Made by a program: the position numbers and the translations under genes. A DNA stretch of 64,000 bases from Nissolia schottii (lineage: Eukaryota > Streptophyta > Magnoliopsida > Fabales > Fabaceae), in the NCBI GenBank assembly GCA_003254905.1, contig QANU01107820.1, positions 374,880 to 438,879 on the forward strand. The letters run 5' to 3'. Shown here piece after piece: positions 1 to 11,136 of the stretch. Below the pieces are notes generated by a model. The model did not search any database, was not told the DNA's origin, and saw only the letters and a program-made list of their open reading frames with translations. How positions within the stretch are numbered: position 1 is the stretch's first letter; every line of letters begins with the position of its first letter.

Positions 1-44
1 CCACGTCAACGCCACGTCAGTCCAGTCAACCCTCACCCCACTCC

Positions 45-140
45 AGGGACTAAAACCTAATTTTACAATTTTGCAGGGACTAAAACTTTTATGGAGGGAC
101 TAAAATCAAACTTTCTAATTTTACAGGGACTAAAAACATA
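45..140. repeat. Cluster of GGGACTAAAA motifs
   Basis: Four copies of a short motif, GGGACTAAAA, recur every 20-30 bp. Similar stretches are common at the edges of plant transposons, but no terminal repeat or coding sequence is visible, and the window starts here. I cannot name the family. Confidence 0.4.
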
Positions 141-280
141 ATTAACCCTAAAATAAAACATCATTTTTATCGTCATTTTCTTTTATATTCATTATTTTTT
201 TCTATATATTTGGCCCCTTATTTTTTCTGTCATTCAAATCAGCTTAATTGTTTGTGGTTAGATATATATCAAATGAGTCA

Positions 281-495
281 TGCTACACGTACACCAAAAA
301 ATATACACTATACATACACCCTATACTTATATACATAAAGTTTGTGTTTTAATGCATGTAATGTTTGTGCACTTAATTAAGTATAATTGAGAATATCATC
401 TATAAGTTTGTAATGTTTGTGCACTCATGAGAATAAAGTTTGTGCATTATTAATGGTGTATGTATGAGTGTATAAAATTGGGTGTACATGTAACA
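281..495. mobile_element. MITE, copy 1 of a two-copy family
   Basis: A 215-bp non-coding element with terminal inverted repeats: TGCTACACGTACACC at the left end, and the right end reads TGTTACATGTACACC on the other strand (13 of 15 match). A second copy with the same ends and length lies at 25863-26076, and the interiors align along their whole length (shared GTTTGTGCACTTAATTAAGT). No clean target-site duplication was found, so the superfamily is undecided. Confidence 0.75.
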
Positions 496-1549
496 TTTTT
501 GATCTCAAATTGATCAATTCACAATGAAGACAAGGGCTTAAATGAACCTTGACAATTTTGGTGTTTGATGCACCCTTTTAGTGTATGATGAAAAATCATG
601 TTTTAAGCTGTCTATTTAAAATGTTAGGTCATCGAAAGTTCACGTTTATAACTTGTCACCGTTGTATGTTACTATTCTCTTTTTTTCTCTCTTCTTCCCT
701 CTCCTCTCTCTTTCTTCCTCCCTCCCTTCTAGATCCACAACACCCATATCTCTCCTCCCCAACTCATTTGTTATTAAAAATCTCAATAAAAATATACTTT
801 TTCTTCAATTTTTTATATTAAAAGTTGCAGTAAAATAAAATAAAAATAAAAAATAGAATTTATTTTAGCAAGTTGAATTGCTTAGGGCAACCGAATCGTC
901 AAATTAGAGGAAAGGGAAAGGGGTATCCAAAAAATAAGCCTACAATTTTTGGAGACAATTAATACGATTAAGCGTTGGTTGAAGCTATGGAATGATTCTC
1001 GTGTTTGAAATGAGATGTGAAAAGGGGGAAGTTTGATAAAAATTCTGCTACAACAACCATTAATTTGATTGACCATCTTGTTTTGAAATTAAGGGCCTTT
1101 CTTGTTTTGTTTTTATTTATTGTATCAATTTGGATTTGATTTTCAGTGATTTACAAAAAAGAGGCCTCTATATTGTTCCAAACGACGTTGCCTCAAGTGA
1201 CACTGTTGTTTCGAACAGCTTTGATACGGGCGCCATTGCGCTATTCACCACTGAGTAGAAGTGGTGCGAGGTTCATGCAGTTGTGGGCAATGTAACCTAA
1301 TACAATAGTGACTCCTCATTTCTCTATACAATGCTGGGCAGGACAGGCTCCATCTCTGGCAGGACGAGCTCCACCAGATCAAGCTCTCCCACATTGAGAG
1401 AGTTCTATGGACTCTTTAGATTAAGGTTTCTTTAAAAAGAAAAAATTAAATATAAAATTATATTAATAAATATGATTGGATGAAATGTTGCAAAAAGTAA
1501 TGCTAGTCTAGCAGATAAGGTATTGCAAACACAAATGAACATTTGTAAG
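496..1549. other. Intergenic, no gene seen
   Basis: AT-rich sequence with a pyrimidine-rich tract near 670-730. Open frames here are short and low-complexity, with no recognisable domain. Confidence 0.5.
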
Positions 1550-1640
1550 TAAACAGGTCGGCCTGACAAGATTCAGGTCAAGCTAAAAAATTGGCCTATA
1601 ACAGTTAACAGCTCAGACCGAAGATTAATGAAACCCCTAA
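1550..1640. mobile_element. Fragment resembling the hAT-type element at 44516-45783
   Basis: The stretch around CTATAACAGTTAACAG and the following AAAAATT/ATTAA text resembles the right end of the element at 44516-45783 (around 45700-45770). Only this part is recognisable, so it is probably a truncated relic. Confidence 0.4.
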
Positions 1641-2184
1641 CCCCAATTCAGCGCATAAATCCCACAATTTCGGTGTTATCACTTCATACCATAACTGAAA
1701 TATACACTAGTCCCGTTTTCTCGAAAGATTTTCGGTCACAATACAAACCCCTGATTCTCCATAATCAGCACCATCATCAGTATAGAAACAGATTGATTTT
1801 AAATAGAAATAATTTCCAACCAAATCAAATCACAATAACCCCACCAAGGATCAGTAACTATATTGAAATATTTAATTTGTTACGTATCTGGTTCCTTGGC
1901 ACTCCATGAATCAAAACAAAAAAGCATGCTTGCCTTAGTTTCTTCCCTATTTGTTACTTTTCCATTGAAAATTGTTGCGTTTCTAAACCACAACCACTAA
2001 ATTATCATCATCGGTATTATTCAACCATTGAGAAACGAGCTCCGCCAAAATATTACTCCTTCTATTTCATAAGATGTATATATATTGATTTTAGAATGTA
2101 TTAAACTAGTGTAGAGACCGTGCTAAGCACGGAATATATTATCTCTCAAATTATAATAGAAAAAAATTACAAACATAAAACTCA
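1641..2184. other. Intergenic, no gene seen
   Basis: No convincing coding sequence or structured repeat. A frame of about 93 codons crosses it without recognisable domains. Confidence 0.4.
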
Positions 2185-2880
2185 ATTTCAATGCCACATT
2201 TTCTTCTGATGCTTGTGCAATACTATGTTTTATTCTTATTCTCATGAAATGTCACATTTCCTTTTGATTCCCATCAAATTTCACTTTAATTTTTTTTTTT
2301 CTGATTCTCATACAATGATACATATCCTTTTAATTCTCGTGTAATGTCACATTTCATCTAGATTCTTGTGCAATGCCATGTTACCTTCTTACTCACATGT
2401 AATGTCATTCTTCATTCTGATTTTGGCCAAGGTCACATTTCCTTCCGATTCACGTGCAATGCTATGTTTCCTTCTGTCTCCTATGCAACTCCATGTTTCC
2501 TTCTAACTCTCGCAACACCACATTTTATTCTAAGTATTTTTGTATAATGCTATGTTTCTTTCTGATTCTCGTGCAACACCACTCTTTCTTCTAATCCGGT
2601 GCAACACCACTTTTTCTTCATATTCTCGTACAACACCATGCTTCCTTCTAACACCCCGTGCAATGTCACATTTCCTTTTGATTCTTGTGAAACACCGCAT
2701 TTCCTTCTTATTCTCGTGCAACGCCATGTTACATTTTCATTATGAGTCTCGTGTAACGACACTTTTTCTTTCGATTTTTGTGCAATGTCACATTACATTC
2801 CAACCTCGTACAACACCATGTTTCCTTTCGAGCTCTCATGCAAGTGTAAAACTCAATTTCTTTTCAAACCTATACAATGC
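2185..2880. repeat. Degenerate minisatellite, period about 29 bp
   Basis: Roughly 24 diverged head-to-tail copies of a unit like CACATTTCCTTCTGATTCTC followed by GTGCAATGC. Between 2570 and 2750 the GTGCAA core recurs about every 29 bp. The long overlapping open frames on both strands come from this periodicity (29 is not a multiple of three, so all frames are sampled) and are not genes. Confidence 0.75.
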
Positions 2881-2919
2881 TAGATTTTCTTACTTAATAT
2901 TCTTTGAAATACCCACGAG

Positions 2920-3290
2920 ATGTGAGATTTGGGGGTCTCATCCACGGGGACGATGGCAAGTGGATTCTAGGCTTCTGTGGGGATTGCAGGAAATCTTCTC
3001 CATGAGCTTTTAACTATTCGATTTGGTCTTATGACAACTTAAGATCATGGGTTTCAGAGGGTGATCTATGAGAGTGACTTACTTGATGCAATTACTTTGA
3101 TAAATTCAACTGCTACATTTTCTCATATGTTTCAAGTTGGATTCTTGATATATGGGATTGGCTTCGCCAAGATTGGGTTGTTGAGGTGAAGCACATCTTG
3201 CAAGAGGCTAACTTGTGTGAATTGGCTTGTGAAGCATAGATCTCTTGGAGAGACTATGTATAATTTATTAGTTGATCCCCCATTTGATTT
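2920..3290 (+). pseudogene. LINE-type RNase H domain fragment
   Basis: Translated piecewise in shifting frames, this reads like the C-terminal RNase H-like domain of plant non-LTR retrotransposons. WILGFCGDCRKSSP is followed by a YESDLLDAITLIN-like segment (the catalytic glutamate/aspartate region) and then RQDWVVEVKHILQEANL. Frameshifts and stops break it. It is a short immobile relic; the rest of the LINE is not seen nearby. Confidence 0.6.
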
Positions 3291-3954
3291 ACATAGCCTT
3301 GTGCGTAACGACTATTGGGAATCCTTTTTCCTGTTTTATTAGTCGCTTATATTTTTTTTGCTTTATATAAAAATGTAGAAGGTAATTAACATATTAAATC
3401 ATATAAACCATAAATTTTTTTAATTATATGCAAACAAACCATTAAATTAACGAAATAATTATTACATTTCATTCACACCATGTTTTTTTATTTTGAGATC
3501 TGAATTTTCTTGTATCTATGTGATCCGAAAATTTGAGATAAATATGTATTTTTATTTTATTAGTTCTAACTTTACCTAATAATGATATTAATTGGTTAAT
3601 TGAAATAATTTTTAATGATCAAATCTGTCAATTGTAATAATGAGTAGAGTTTAATTTTTATATATTGGTAATGTAATTATTTTTTACATTGTCATTCAAT
3701 CAAATATTTTGATATGCATAACTTTTAAACAAGTGAGAGAGAAGGTCAATACTCTAATTAGTATTGTATTATTGAACTTAATTATGTCGTAAATCATCTT
3801 AAGGAATGAATATTTCCATAACTTTGTTTTTTATTCTGTAGAATTAAAAATAAAAGTAAAAAAAGTTAAATGCTACGGTACCTTAGGTACGGTACTTTTT
3901 TTAACCAATTAAAATCTTTTTCTTAACCTAAGCATTATATATTTAAACTTAGGT
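3291..3954. other. AT-rich intergenic
   Basis: Very AT-rich with no coding signal. A small palindrome, GGTACCTTAGGTACGGTAC, lies near 3880-3900. Confidence 0.4.
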
Positions 3955-3974
3955 TTTTTTTTTTCTTTTAATTT

Positions 3975-4154
3975 TTTTAGATTGCCTGCCTAGTATCCAA
4001 GGCTTAGCCTTGACTAATCCGGGTCGACCCGGGTCGCGCACCGGCTATGGCGGGTGAGTCTCCCAGCGGGAATAACTGCGTACATAAGGTCTTGAACTCG
4101 GGACCTTGCTTAAGCGATACCAAGCCGCTTACCACTTGGACCAACCCCCGTTAA
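3975..4154 (-). mobile_element. tRNA-derived SINE with 20-bp TSD
   Basis: On the minus strand the element starts GGGGGTTGGTCCAAGTGG, a typical Pol III A box. About 35 bp on follows GGTCCCGAGTTCAAGACC, a B-box-like match. Both flanks carry the same 20-bp direct repeat (T10-C-T4-A2-T3, at 3955-3974 and 4155-4174), as expected for target-primed insertion. The 180-bp length fits plant SINEs. Confidence 0.8.
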
Positions 4155-4379
4155 TTTTTTTTTTCTTTTAATTTGATCCTAAATATCATTATTCTCAAAC
4201 ATAATTATGTTCCAATTAATCTAAATACAAGTATTTTCATATTAAAAAATGTATTAAAGAACTTTAAATTTTAACAATGAGATTTAAGGTCAAATTAAGA
4301 TGAATAAGAAAGGAACTAAAGATAAAGCTTATATAATATAACTATATGAATTTGATTTTTTTTTTCTTTTGTTGGCTTA

Positions 4380-4565
4380 ATTTGATGATTTAAAAAAAGA
4401 GGTATTATACCTTTGTTTCTTAGGAGACACCATGGCATTCAAAAGAAAAAACCATCTTAATAGCATATAATAACTTACAATTTTGTATTTTTCAATAAAG
4501 TGAAATTTCTTTATTTTAAATTTTAATCAACAAATATTACGTAACTAACAATAATGTATTGCTTA
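4380..4565. repeat. Dispersed copy of the 646-bp repeat, left part
   Basis: From the TTAATTTGATGATTTAAA text to AATGTATTGCTTA this matches two other copies in the window (11588-12862). The repeat resumes at 6058-6101 after the solo LTR at 4566-6057. The other copies therefore serve as empty sites that date the LTR insertion. Confidence 0.7.
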
Positions 4566-5041
4566 TGTCACACCCCAACTTAAGGACGTAACCAGCAAGC
4601 AAGGGACTTGTTCCCTTACGGAAGCTTCTGGAACGCTTTTCGTAAAAACATGCACTTTAAACTTAATTAAAACAAATAAAACTTTTTTTTAATAAACATA
4701 GATACTTTTATATAAAACATAAACATACATGATAAAATACGCGATTGATCCGAGGATCCTGCTTGTATACAATTGGAGCACTCTAGACATAACTCGATTA
4801 CAAAATAAAAAATAAAACTAACAATTCCTCTGGGTAGCTTCACCTCAAGGTAAACTGCTGACTCTTGGGATTCTAACGTCACTGCACTGACTATAAATTC
4901 CATGCTCTACTACGTTGCTTTGTAACCTGTAACTGGAGGGGGGAAGTGAGGGGTCAGAATTCTGGGGAGAGTCTCAGTGAGAGGTCATCCTCACGGCGAC
5001 ATGGGACACTTCAAAAAAAACATGGCATACAGATGCAACAC

Positions 5042-5078
<37 letters not shown>

Positions 5079-6057
5079 AGCATAAAATATTTCTATAATA
5101 ACTAATACATAAAAGCATTTAAAAATATAATATAGTTAGAGTTTCCCTCGATAGACGTTCCGAGCATTACGGTTTAGCTGTTCTTGAAACGTCCGGTCTT
5201 TACAGTCTTGCTCCTAATCTACATGAATCATATTCTATTCTACGATCGTACAAGGTATACTAGGGTCAACGTAGGTTGTCACTAACTTACAATTCTATCT
5301 TAGATACACTCTCATGAAAACCGTTTTAAATACATAACACGATAGCATAATCCTTTAACTGATAACATAACATGACTTAAGATCCTTACATGTTTTATTT
5401 TAGAAAAATGAGGGTAGACCAAGATCACATGCTTAAGGAGGTTATCAAGTAACAGAGGTGCGTCACAATGGACATCTTAAGTACCAAGTCTTATCCTTAG
5501 CCAGAATATTTCCTTAACCATGGTCTTTTATTAAAAGAAACTAATCATATACATGCAACATGAATATATTTAATACAATAAAATATGTGGTCCCATGTGA
5601 TCCTAAAATAATTTCATGGTTTTCTAAAATAGCTTCGTAAATATTTATTTCATAATTAAAGAGGATTCTAAATAAATAATCATAAGAACATAACTAATTA
5701 AATAAAAGAGTAACTAATTTCATAAATAATAAATTTCACCTCCTAGGATTTTATAAAACATTCATAAATAAAATAATGCTAAAATAAATAAACAACTTTA
5801 AAAATAAATGCATGGTCTAAAATAGACCATGAAGAAAGCTACTCACCTTAACATGACTGACCGCAAAGGAGCATTAAGTTAGGAGCTCCAGACACCCTAC
5901 GTGGAGACACTGCTACCCCCATAGACGGAAGACGAGAGGGAGAAAAGAAATAAAAATATAACTAAACTGAAAAGTCTCACAAAAGTGTGACCTCTCAAGC
6001 TCTTGGAGTGAATTAGCAAGTCTAAACACTCACGGAGAAGCAGGAAGAGGAGTTACA
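4566..6057 (-). mobile_element. Solo LTR, 1492 bp, TSD GCTTA
   Basis: It starts TGTCACACCCC and ends GAGTTACA, and is flanked by a perfect 5-bp duplication GCTTA (4561-4565 and 6058-6062). The uninterrupted site is visible in paralogous repeat copies at about 11690-11720 and 12337-12365. There is no internal region, so it is a solo LTR left by recombination. It shares its end (TGTCACRCCCCAACTT) and internal stretches with the LTR at 58374-60378, so both belong to one family, probably Ty3/gypsy. It contains a (TA)n tract at 5045-5074. Minus orientation is inferred from the related LTR. Confidence 0.85.
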
Positions 6058-7822
6058 GCTTATTTTAATGATTTAAAAAAAAGAAAAAAAACATTACATA
6101 TTGTTCCATCCTGTGAAACATGGGGTCACGTGTCATGGTGCTTTGATCACTTTTCTTGTTTTATCTGACCTCCTTATTCTCTCTGAAGCACCAGGGGATG
6201 GAATTGCAAGGCACTCCGATGCTCTAGCCGCTAATGCGAGTATAGCAAAGTGTGTATGGGAATAGACAACATACCTAGGTAGTGTAGTGTTCCCCCTTAT
6301 TTATAGATAAGGATGATGGCTTTGGCTCTCCTCTCTTCCCCTGAGGATTTTAAGGAAGTTAAGATTCTAACTACTCTCATTCAAAATTCAAATAAGGGGA
6401 TAAACTCAAGCGGTTTAGGAAGCCTCGTCAGCGTGTCCGAGTTCCTAGCTTAATGCAAGTCTAGGCCATAGAGAGAATTGGTTGGGCCCTACTCATATGG
6501 GCCAGGTTTCTAAGTTATGTGAGCCATGTTCTAAGCCCAGATATTTAGTCCAGTACATAGCCCCCAAGGTCAATTGTTGTCTTTAGGTGAGGTGCCAAGC
6601 TTGTATAGATGTCTTCGAGCTTTTGCATGGGTATTGGTTTGATGGGGATCATGATCTCAGATTCTCCAAGGTTCGGAGCCCCCAAGTCTATTCTTAGTCA
6701 TTGTCGAGCATGTGTAAATGATTCGAACTTCATGAGGCGTACTGATGAAAGCCTTTTTAACCACTTTCTAAGATCTTGACACAGCTTAGGAGTTGTCACA
6801 ACCATGCCAAGCTCGTTGAAAGCTTCTATGCGCTTTTGTCGTTCAAATTAAATATTTATATACATACCTACTTTACGGCTTTCAGATTCCAAAGGAATCC
6901 AATTGCAGTATAGGGTATGGTCGATCCCACAGGGAGTTGTAAAAATACCATTCTTGAGTTCATTTAATTAAACAATGAGGTGAAAGATTTGTGATTTGAT
7001 TTATATTTAAATAGACTAAATAAATAAAAGACAGGAAAATAAAATAGGAAACAAATCAGAGGTAGTTCCGGAGCTTGTTGGGAATTTTAATCACATCATA
7101 GTTTCATGCATCCAGTTACTTATTACACAGAACCATTATTTCATTGATTGCCCGCCATCAGATCTTATCTTTTACATAGCTTTCGCATATGCAAAGATTA
7201 CAAGTTTCCTTTATTAAACTGTTACTTTCGTATACGAGCTTAACAAAGTACGCCAGGATTAATTTAGATGTTAAGCGGCTAACTTCTAGTCTTGCAACAA
7301 GGTTAGATGTAATGATTTAGATCCGACTTTAATGGTTGCAATTATTCGTTCACAACGTTCAAGTCTCGAATCTAGTTTAGCATAGCAGATTAATCTTAAC
7401 TTGGTTTACAACTTAATTAATATAACTCTCGTTCATACAACTAAGTCTCAAGCCAAGATTAAAACACTAAACAAGAACTAGCATTAAGCATAAAACCATT
7501 CAAGCTAATCATTAGAAATAAATAGATTCATATGCAATAGTTACATGGATACAGGCAACTACAATAATGACCAAAATCCCAACAAAAAGAGGATTAGGAA
7601 TCCATCTTACGAGAGTATCTCGGAGGCAAGGTCTAGACACTTACCATGACACGTACTCACGCTATCATGGCCATGGCTTCGCCGAGCTTCCTTGATCTCC
7701 CGGCTCCTTCACAGGCCTCCTCTTTGTTCCTAATCTAAACTAGGCTTTGAAGTACAAAAGAAATGTAGAAAGAATGAATTATGGAGGGGAGAATATATGC
7801 TCTTGAAGAGTGCCTCGGCCTC

Positions 7823-7830
7823 TATTTATA
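7823..7830 (-). promoter_or_regulatory. LTR TATA box
   Basis: TATAAATA on the minus strand, within GGCCTATAAATAGAGGC. It sits at the expected junction of U3 and R of the 1909-bp LTR. Confidence 0.6.
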
Positions 7831-7849
7831 GGCCAAAATTGTCCATTTT

Positions 7850-8433
7850 CGCTCAGCGATTTGTAGGGGTCGCTCAGCGATGGTTGATGGCGGCTGCCGA
7901 CTTCAAAGTCGGTTTCGGGAAGGTTCGGTGGTATCGCTCAGCGATGGGGGTAAGATCGCTCAGCGACCTTAATCTTAAAATGACCCCAACTACAAAGTTG
8001 TAGATATTTCTCTTAGCTTTAAGTAGCAATTTGAACCACCTCAATCGGACATCTGTAGCTCAAGATATCGCGATTTTACTAACTGCTGTGCAGAACGGCT
8101 CCTATCCCTTTTTCTCTATGCTTTCTTACCAAGTCCGCTCAGCGGCCTGGGTGCCATCGCTGAGCTATTTAAGTACACCCGCTGAGCGGCTAGGGTCCTT
8201 CCGCTGAGCGGTTTGCAGAGCAGAGGCGGCTACAGGCTGTCATAATAAATGCTCCGGCAGACTTTTGCAGGGGCGGCGCTGACGTGGTGAGGTGTCGCCA
8301 GGCTGGCTCCAGCTGGCGCAATGATTGCGCCGGTGCAAATTGCTTGCCAACTTAAGTTCGCTGAGCGATAAGTGTTGTACCGCTGAGCGATTTACTCTTT
8401 AGCGCTGAGCGATGTGTGGTTCCTCGCTGAGCG
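7850..8433 (-). promoter_or_regulatory. Phased CGCTSAGCG palindrome array in U3
   Basis: Exact copies start at 7850, 7871, 7935, 7957, 8136 (CGCTCAGCG) and at 8180, 8202, 8359, 8381, 8403, 8425 (CGCTGAGCG). One degenerate copy starts at 8158. Within blocks the spacing is 21-22 bp, about two helical turns. The array ends about 20 bp from the TATA box, on its upstream side for minus-strand transcription. The position suggests protein-binding enhancer repeats; that role is inferred. Confidence 0.65.
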
Positions 8434-10122
8434 GTGCCTCGTCCAGATTCTTCTCTTTAAGCTCTTTTCCAATTCTGCCCTTTTCTTCCATTCTTCATGG
8501 GATTATTCTTCATAAATTATGCTTGCATCCATCTTCAAAATATATTTAATATCCTACAAAATATGGGGAATTAATTAGATAAATTGTTTAAAAACATAAC
8601 AGATAAGTGCCATTTTGATATGTCAATTTTGTGTAAATTGGGCACTTATCACGTACTAATTTTTCGAAGCTTATCAAATCATGGTCCTTATAGAGTGGAG
8701 CCCCTTGGGCTATTCTTAGTCTTTACCAGGCTTATATAGATGTTTGAGTTTTTATCTAGGTCTTAGTTTGTTTGAGCTTTAGAGCTCAGATATCTCATGG
8801 TTTGAAGCCCTGAGGATGTCCTCGATCCTTACCGAGTCTATTGTAGATGGCTTAGGTCCTTGTTAGATGTAATGAGTTTTGAGATTGTCGTCTTGGGGCC
8901 TTTGATGGATGAAGCCCCGAGGATGATATTTGTCTTATGCCAAACTCTTTTATCAAAGCTATGACACTTGTTGCATTGTGTTAATTACTGAGCTCCCATG
9001 CTTTGAGTCTGTTTTTACCGAGCTCATTTAACATTTGTTCAGTTTGGATTTCACAATTGACTTCATCTGTTTCATTTTGAAAATCTTTCTCATGACTACT
9101 AGAAGTTACCAACAAGTAATGGCTTTTCACACAATGCTCTCTGAGCAGTCAATGTTTCTTGTTGTCCCAACAATAATGATGTAAGAGTGGCACGTCTTAG
9201 TGTGCTGGATATGGCGTAGGGATCCCCTGAGCCTTGACTAGCTCATCTCATAGTATTCCTCACTCATTAGTGAAAAAATGTCTTTCCTCTTTCCTTATCT
9301 AGAAGTTTGATTTTGGATTGACAAGTTCTCAGTGCCTTCTATCAATTACTGAATGACCCATATGGATCTTCACGGTCCTTTTCTCCTTAATATTCGGAAT
9401 TATCGAGACTCCTTGGATCAACGATCTGTTGTTGATTGTTTGTGCTCTTGAGACCATCAAATTTGACAAGAGGTCGAAGTCAACATTTTTCCTCCTTGGA
9501 GTATATTGCATGATGTGTTGCTTATAGCCCCACTTGTTCTTGCACTTGTGCAAGCTACCTTACTTTGATGTAGCTGCTTAATCCAAATTTTTACTAAGCT
9601 TCTTGTTTTCATCTAGTGTCATTCTTGACCTGTATCTTGGTCGTATTCTCAATCATTTGCCATTCTATGGCATTGATTCTTTGTTTTGATTTTGCTCGTT
9701 GATTGAGGTCAATCATAGCTAGGTTGTTGATCTTGTTTTTCATTAGCTTATAGCTCGACTGAGGTAATTCCGGTTAGGAATCACTTGACTTTTCTTTAAG
9801 TCAAGGCTCAACACATTTTCAACCAAACCTTGTTCTCGGTTTGGTCTTCTAGGCCCAATTTGGGCTTTAGATAGCATTGAGATGAATACCTTGGATGTTT
9901 ATTGTGAGCTTATGTCGCTATGCTTATTGTGAGCTTATGTCGCTACCTTGGTTTTCTGACCTTGTTTAAAGCTAGTGGGCGCTGCCATTTTTTTTATTTT
10001 CAACCTTGATTAAGGTTGGTGGGTTCTTTCACATTTTAAACTTGGTCCTTAATTAAGGTAAGTGGGATCTGCCACTCTTTGAACTCTTACCTTGCTTAAG
10101 GTCGGTGGGGTGTGCCATATAT

Positions 10123-11136
10123 TTGCATCTCTAGTATATTAACCATGAAACAACTAGACTATATCTATAGCAATAGTCATGGCAATTAAAGGGCTTGAAT
10201 AAATATCTAAACAGAAAAGCTTATCCAGTAATTATGTTTCATTTATTTGAATATATGATATATCAAAGTTTGATTCCACATGCAAAAAACATAATTGGTT
10301 GCAAGGAGTCCTCTTGTAGTTATCTCCATTGCGAAAGTGGCCGTTTAAGCTCTAAGAGAATTCTGGAAAAATCGAAATTCTCCATTATGAGCCAAATCAA
10401 ATCAAACAAAACCAAGATCATGAAATTCGGATCAACCAAAATCGCTGGAAAACAGCAACGCAACGCAACGCAACGCAGCACCTCCTTTCAGTTCAAGAAC
10501 GAACCCAGAAACTGATGATCATGGATGGAAAAATAAATGACTAGGTTCTATCGAGCTCTTTGAGACGAGTCCATTAGGACCATAATCGCGCAAAATAGTA
10601 GTTGAATGAGTGAGGAATCCCACTCGACCCGCCAGCATATAATCGGGTTAGGGTGACCCGAATCACAACACTGTCTGCCGCTTGTGCAAAGCCCACTCAC
10701 TCCTTGGAGCGTCTGTCAGCGCGTGGGACGCCCAAATGGGGCCCCATTTCCACCATAATTTCCGGAATTGTGTTTTTAATTATATTTGACTTGTTGGTGA
10801 TTTTTATTTATATTTTTCAGTGCTAGAAATATTTATTTTAATTATGCTATGAGCTAAAATGACTAAAAATACATGATACTCTCCATTTTTTTTTGAGTTT
10901 GAATCTTTGGAATATTTTAAGTGTTGCTAGGCATGTTATAATTCACATGCTCTCAAGCTTATTTTGACTATTTAGATAATTCGCTCATCTCTATAATTAG
11001 GCCTTGTGCTTAAATATGTCTAACATTACTCTTAAAAGTTGTCGCCTGAAATATCTTATGCACAAGGTCTGAAATAACATGGACCTTAGTCAAGGTTAGA
11101 ATTTTGAAAAATGGCATAGTTCCATGGAAGGCAAAC
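10123..11136. other. Intergenic with a GC-richer, promoter-like patch
   Basis: Most of this stretch is featureless. The segment at about 10440-10760 is richer in GC than its surroundings. Read on the minus strand it has an ATTATATGC TATA-like box near 10637-10645, followed by leader-like sequence and five GTTGC repeats at 10457-10480. No coding sequence follows it in the window, so it may be an orphan gene 5' end. Confidence 0.3.

Larger units (their letters stand above)
6743..8651 (-). mobile_element. Nested solo LTR, 1909 bp, TSD CGTAC
   Basis: The left end is TGATGAAAGCC and the right end GGGCACTTATCA, so the termini are inverted (TGATGA/TTATCA). A perfect 5-bp duplication CGTAC flanks it at 6738-6742 and 8652-8656. 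No protein-coding region lies inside. On the minus strand a TATAAATA box (7823-7830) is preceded by an array of CGCTSAGCG motifs, which gives the order U3 (8651 to about 7800) then R-U5. Probably Ty3/gypsy, by general character only. Confidence 0.8.
6102..10117 (-). mobile_element. Probable large solo LTR, split by another LTR
   Basis: Non-coding sequence bounded by TGTTCCATCC on the left and GGGTGTGCCA on the right (TG...CA), with near-matching 5-bp flanks CATAT and TATAT. Removing the nested LTR at 6743-8651 leaves about 2.1 kb. A TATAAATA box lies on the minus strand at 6298-6305, which would place most of the sequence in U3. The repeat that hosts it on the left does not resume on the right, so the right edge is uncertain. 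Confidence 0.45.

Noticed and set aside
3975-4154. A functional tRNA gene
   Set aside because: The A and B boxes are there but no cloverleaf closes, and the unit has SINE length and target duplications.
7797-8003. 68-codon frame in the LTR palindrome region
   Set aside because: Lies in the U3 of a non-coding LTR, with no start context or domain.
7850-8433. CRISPR-like array (short repeats with regular spacers)
   Set aside because: Plant nuclear context, 9-bp repeats, 12-13 bp spacers, no cas genes. It is an LTR U3 motif array.
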